Part shown: piece after piece, positions 60,736 to 64,000 of the stretch
Layout: the number at the start of each line of letters is the position of its first letter
Numbering within the stretch: position 1 is the first letter of the stretch
Assembly: GCF_030272615.1 (NCBI RefSeq)
Contig: NC_081410.1
Coordinates: forward strand, 140,765,349-140,829,348
Source: Cryptomeria japonica
Lineage: Eukaryota > Streptophyta > Pinopsida > Cupressales > Cupressaceae
Length of the DNA: 64,000 nt
Direction: 5' to 3'
Notes under the pieces: model-generated
Databases searched by the model: none
The model's input: only the letters and a program-made list of their open reading frames with translations
What the model was told of the DNA's origin: nothing
Program-made: the position numbers and the translations under genes

Positions 60736-62013
60736 ATGGGGGAATACACCTTGAGGGAACTTACTCAATGACTCACTAAGTCTGAGCAAGCCTATGATGA
60801 TCTTATGGTCAAATACAAGGCATCTCAAGCAAAAAGGAGAGAACATGCAGAGAGGTTGATGGAACTATCTAAAAGTAGTTCTGAAGATGAAGCTAACATG
60901 GAAGCCATGATTGTTAAAGTGAATAAGCTGAATGATTCAAACTCCAATCTGAGAAAGGAGTTGGAAGGACTAACTATTCGGTTTAGTCAAGAGCTTGAGA
61001 ACCGGAGAAAAGTTGAAGATTTGGTAAAGGATAGAGATCATGAGATCTCTAAGTTGAAACATGAGATTAGTGCACTAACTGCTCGCCTTCATGAGAGGAG
61101 AATGGAAAAAGAAGACATGCAAGGAGAACTGAACATTGCCATCTCAGAAAATGCAAGTCGAATGGAGACAAACACTGCTATTTCCAAAGAACTCTTTGAG
61201 TCAAAGGAAAAACTTGCTTAGTTTGGCAAAAGTACTGTCAAGCTAGAGAAAAAGCTTGAGTCATCTAGACCGGCAAAGAATACCAATGGTCTTGGTTTTT
61301 CTGGACATGAGGAAGGAGAATCCTTAGGAACAAATGCTGAAGCATCAAAGAAGCAACTGGCACTCAAAGGAAAAGGTAAGCAAAAATTCAAACCTGTTTG
61401 CTTTAACTGTCTTAAAGAAGGACACACTACCAATGTATGTAGGAGCAAACCCTACAATAATTTTCCTTATTTTATCAACAATGTACCTAGATCCAATAAG
61501 TTCAATGATCATTGTTATGCATGCAACAAGTTTGGGCATAGAGCATTTGAATGCAGGTCTGTAATGGATAACACTGGAAGATATCCTTAGAGGACCCAAG
61601 GAACTGGTCCTGAACCTTTTATGAACCAGAACCACAACCGGTTTAATGTCTTCAATCATCAATCAAGAAGCGGTGGCCATCAAGCGGCAACCAGATGGAG
61701 AGAAAGTTATATGATCTGTCATGGTCATGGTCACACTGCTGCAACATGCAGAAGGAAGAATGGAAACATGTACAATGGACCTTGGAGAGCACCTGGACTT
61801 GTTTGCTATCACTGCAACAAACCAGGTCACATTGCAAGATTCTGCAGAAGCAAAAAAAGTATATCTGATGATATACCGGTCACTCAGGAAGGAGAAATAG
61901 ATGTTGAAAAAGTTCAAGGAGACATGAAGAAAACATGGAAGAAGAAACCAATATTGTCGGAAGAAGAACCGATTTCTGCACCTAGTGTGGAAATATCGGA
62001 ACCGACAAACTAA
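60736..62013 (+). pseudogene. Element I ORF1: coiled-coil/zinc-knuckle Gag-like protein
   Basis: One frame of 425 codons from ATG 60736 to TAA 62011-62013, with three in-frame stops (60769, 61219, 61588). Residues about 20-190 are a long charged coiled coil. CX2CX4HX4C knuckles lie at 61399-61440 (CFNCLKEGHTTNVC), 61513-61554 (CYACNKFGHRAFEC) and 61804-61845 (CYHCNKPGHIARFC), with a degenerate one around 61717 lacking its first Cys. The tail is Lys/Glu-rich. There is no UBN2 Gag domain and no aspartic protease. It probably binds RNA and self-associates. Same layout as 6717-7790. Confidence 0.8.
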
Positions 62014-62434
62014 ACCTCAAAGGCTTAGGGGGAGCAAACGGCAAAATGCTTTCGAACCCCCAGTTGACACCGGTAAAAGTCCTTAACCGGTATGCGATAC
62101 CTGTTGCTTGGCAGAAGACCGGAAATGGTAAAAAGACAAATTAGGGTTTACACCCTAATAGAGGAGCATTAATGATGGTAGGTGAGAGACATGTATAAAT
62201 GCATTCTTCAAATCATTTCTCACTATCTGTTTTCGAGCGAAGAAAAGTTTCAAGTGCAGAGTGAAGAAAAGGCGATTTGAGCTTAGATTTCAAGAAATTG
62301 GATAACCTTGAAAGAGATTCAAATCTAGTTTGCAAGCGGTAGTGGAGAACTCAAAGCGGTGATTTGGCATCCAACGGAGAGTGAAGTGAAGTAGAATCAG
62401 GAAGCCCTAAATTCACATTTGAAAGGTATTTTTC
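62014..62434 (+). promoter_or_regulatory. Linker with purine tract and TATA-like box ahead of ORF2
   Basis: GGCTTAGGGGGAGC at about 62024 is shared with element B. TATAAATG at 62194-62201 lies about 30 bp before a CACTATC pyrimidine start-like site near 62221, followed by a 200-bp CG-containing leader to the ORF2 ATG. An internal promoter is possible; this is inferred from spacing alone. Confidence 0.4.
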
Positions 62435-63987
62435 GTGTTCTTGAAATACTCTTCAATAGCTTCCGCATCTCATACCAGTTCAAGTACATCCATTGAGTCA
62501 GAAAGTTTCATTCAGAGGAAGTCCAAGTATAATGCGTTATCACAAGTTCCAGCTGGAGTCATAGTCGAAGAAGGAATTTCCGATTATATTGATTGCAAAA
62601 TAGAAGACCTAGGGTCTTTAGCCATTCATACTTAGTTAGGTCTATTTTGCGGAAAGGACAAAAGGATCAAACCGAAATTTAGTGTCATAGAGAAGAAGAA
62701 ATTACACAATGCAGTATATTTCCTAGAAGACTTCACAGAGGATCACATCAGGATCATCTTGAGCAGAGTCCATGGTGACAAGATGTACCTGGAGAGGATG
62801 CATGATATCACGCCTCAGACAATTCATGCAGTCACCGATTTCTGCAACACAGGGGAAGTGCCAGCCCTGAGAAAAGTGAGCAAAACGGAAATGACCAAGC
62901 TTGCCGGTTCAACAAGTGATTCACGGGGTATGACAATCAATCCTATCAAGGATGATCTGGTGAAATACGCCTGCATGGTGATAAGCTACAGAACATTCTC
63001 AGCCAGCAGGATTAATTCTGTATCTGTTGCAGCGGTAAATGCCGCGTACCGTATGATAAAAGAGGATGCATCTTTTGACTTATGCACCGACATGCAGAGG
63101 CAACTCCTGCTAAATCTTAAGGCAATCAAGCAGGACAACTCACTGAGGTTTAAGTTTGGACAACTACTGGTAGGGTTGTTCTTTTATTTCCAAGGCTACT
63201 TTCTGGGTGTAGGAGATGTCTAGTGGTCACCTGACCAACCGGTAACCAAGCAGATAAAGGAAAGCATGCAAGCCATTGGAACCAGCTACCCTGAGGTACT
63301 GAACAAATATTTTGATGAGTTCAGAAGAAAGATGAGTCACAGGGTAAGAATCTCAGGTGACATAGTGAAGAAATACGAAGATGACATCTGTTTCATTATT
63401 CAGGTGGACAAATGTCTAATGGAGGCTGTTGAGCCTAGAATGGAGGAAGTGGAGCCTATGGGCTATGAGGTCATGTTTGACATGCTAGAAGGGTATCCTT
63501 CAACCCTTATTGCCTCGCCTCTTGATCCAAAGGCTAAGAGGACTGAAACCTACTTGGAGAGGATTGCACCAGTTGAAGAACCATCAATGAAGAAGGGAAA
63601 AGAACCGGCAGCTAGAAAGCTAAGGCAGTGCCTGCAGCATCAGCACCGGCTACCACTACAACTCCAAGAGTGACCAAGCGGTCACCGGTAAAGAAGAAAC
63701 CGGAGGTAACACCGGCAAAAGTCTTCGAAAGAAAGAGGAAGACTAAGGCAAATGAACCGGACTCCGAAGAAATCGAGTCTGATGAACAACCAAAGAAGGC
63801 TAGACAGACAAAGAAGATGAAAAAGAATGAACCGGCAACATTCACACTGGTAAATATAGATATCTCCTCTTACAAACCTTTGACACATTGTCAAAGAACA
63901 GTAAAAAATATTAGGAGAAAGTTACTTCATGATTTAATATATTATTATGATGAATTCAATAGTGAGGAAAAAGATGAAGTACTATAG
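62435..63987 (+). pseudogene. Element I ORF2: unknown conserved protein with basic tail
   Basis: Frame 62435-63673 has two stops (62633, 63221), then a frameshift near 63625 leads to 63628-63987: about 517 codons in all. The N-terminal 30 residues are Ser-rich. A folded region follows with TIHAVTDFCNTGEVPALR, DSRGMTINPIKDDLVKYA, INSVSVAAVNAAYRMIKED and FKFGQLLVGLFFYFQG, then WSPDQPVTKQIKESMQAIG, then a region of charged helices. The C-terminal part is Ala/Pro/Thr- then Lys/Arg-rich (VTKRSPVKKKPEV, ERKRKTK), like nuclear signals. Homologous to 5507-6222 and unidentified; possibly of the transposon-associated protein type found in plants. Confidence 0.7.
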
Positions 63988-64000
63988 GAAATCATTCTTT

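Larger units (their letters stand above)
59522..64000 (+). mobile_element. Element I: copia-like LTR retroelement with the two-ORF design, runs off the right edge
   Basis: 5' LTR 59522-60685, a canonical primer site, ORF1 (coiled coil plus zinc knuckles), a linker with a purine tract and TATA-like box, and ORF2 of unknown family. The position after the knuckles, where copia elements carry protease and integrase, is taken by the linker and ORF2. No pol is visible up to base 64000, but one could follow outside the window. It shares architecture and protein similarity with element B (5440-8959), so the design was mobilised at least twice. Confidence 0.82.

Overview
This is plant nuclear DNA, most likely from a large-genome seed plant. 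A conifer or other gymnosperm is my best guess, from the dense nested copia and gypsy LTR retrotransposons with long LTRs and the isolated host gene; this is an inference, not proven. I could run no similarity search. All family calls come from motifs read by eye. LTR boundaries and target-site duplications (TSDs) come from hand alignment of repeats inside the window.

Layout. 1-609 (-) is an intact, edge-truncated ORF of unknown family. 1189-2300 is a tandem array of promoter-like units (G-box, TATA box, inverted repeat). 2645-3435 is a decayed acidic ORF. 5440-8959 (-) is copia-like element B, with a coiled-coil/four-zinc-knuckle ORF1 and an unknown ORF2. B sits inside the pol of copia element C (-), whose single visible LTR (10548-22110) is split by a long LTR-like insertion H (10815-21021). 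H in turn carries a full-length copia element A (+, 11269-17969, TSD TTATA). 22454-34622 (+) is gypsy-like element F (TSD GATAC). Its 5' LTR holds a solo LTR D (22989-29350), which holds a copia deletion derivative E (-, 23328-28757, TSD GAATT). 35845-38960 contains gypsy debris (an H-like LTR end and a retropepsin fragment). 41054-43222 is a short non-coding LTR element K (-). 44145-45604 is a solo LTR G with a GC-rich insert. 46020-46790 is CpG-rich and may be the 5' end of a host gene.

The one clear host gene is a complete five-exon Aux/IAA auxin-response repressor on the minus strand (51136-53432, 460 aa). It has EAR, degron and PB1 domains and a CpG-rich upstream region at 54540-54860. 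After more intergenic DNA with tandem duplications, copia-like element I (+) begins at 59522 and runs off the right edge. It has the same ORF1/linker/ORF2 design as element B.

Most notable: (1) elements B and I share a two-ORF architecture that lacks the usual copia gag fold and, as far as visible, any polymerase, and carries an unrecognised protein ORF2 behind a conserved linker; (2) the promoter-like array has inverted repeats whose arms co-vary between copies; (3) element F's 694-codon frame is broken by 16 TAG codons and not one TAA or TGA, unlike the mixed stops in copia A.
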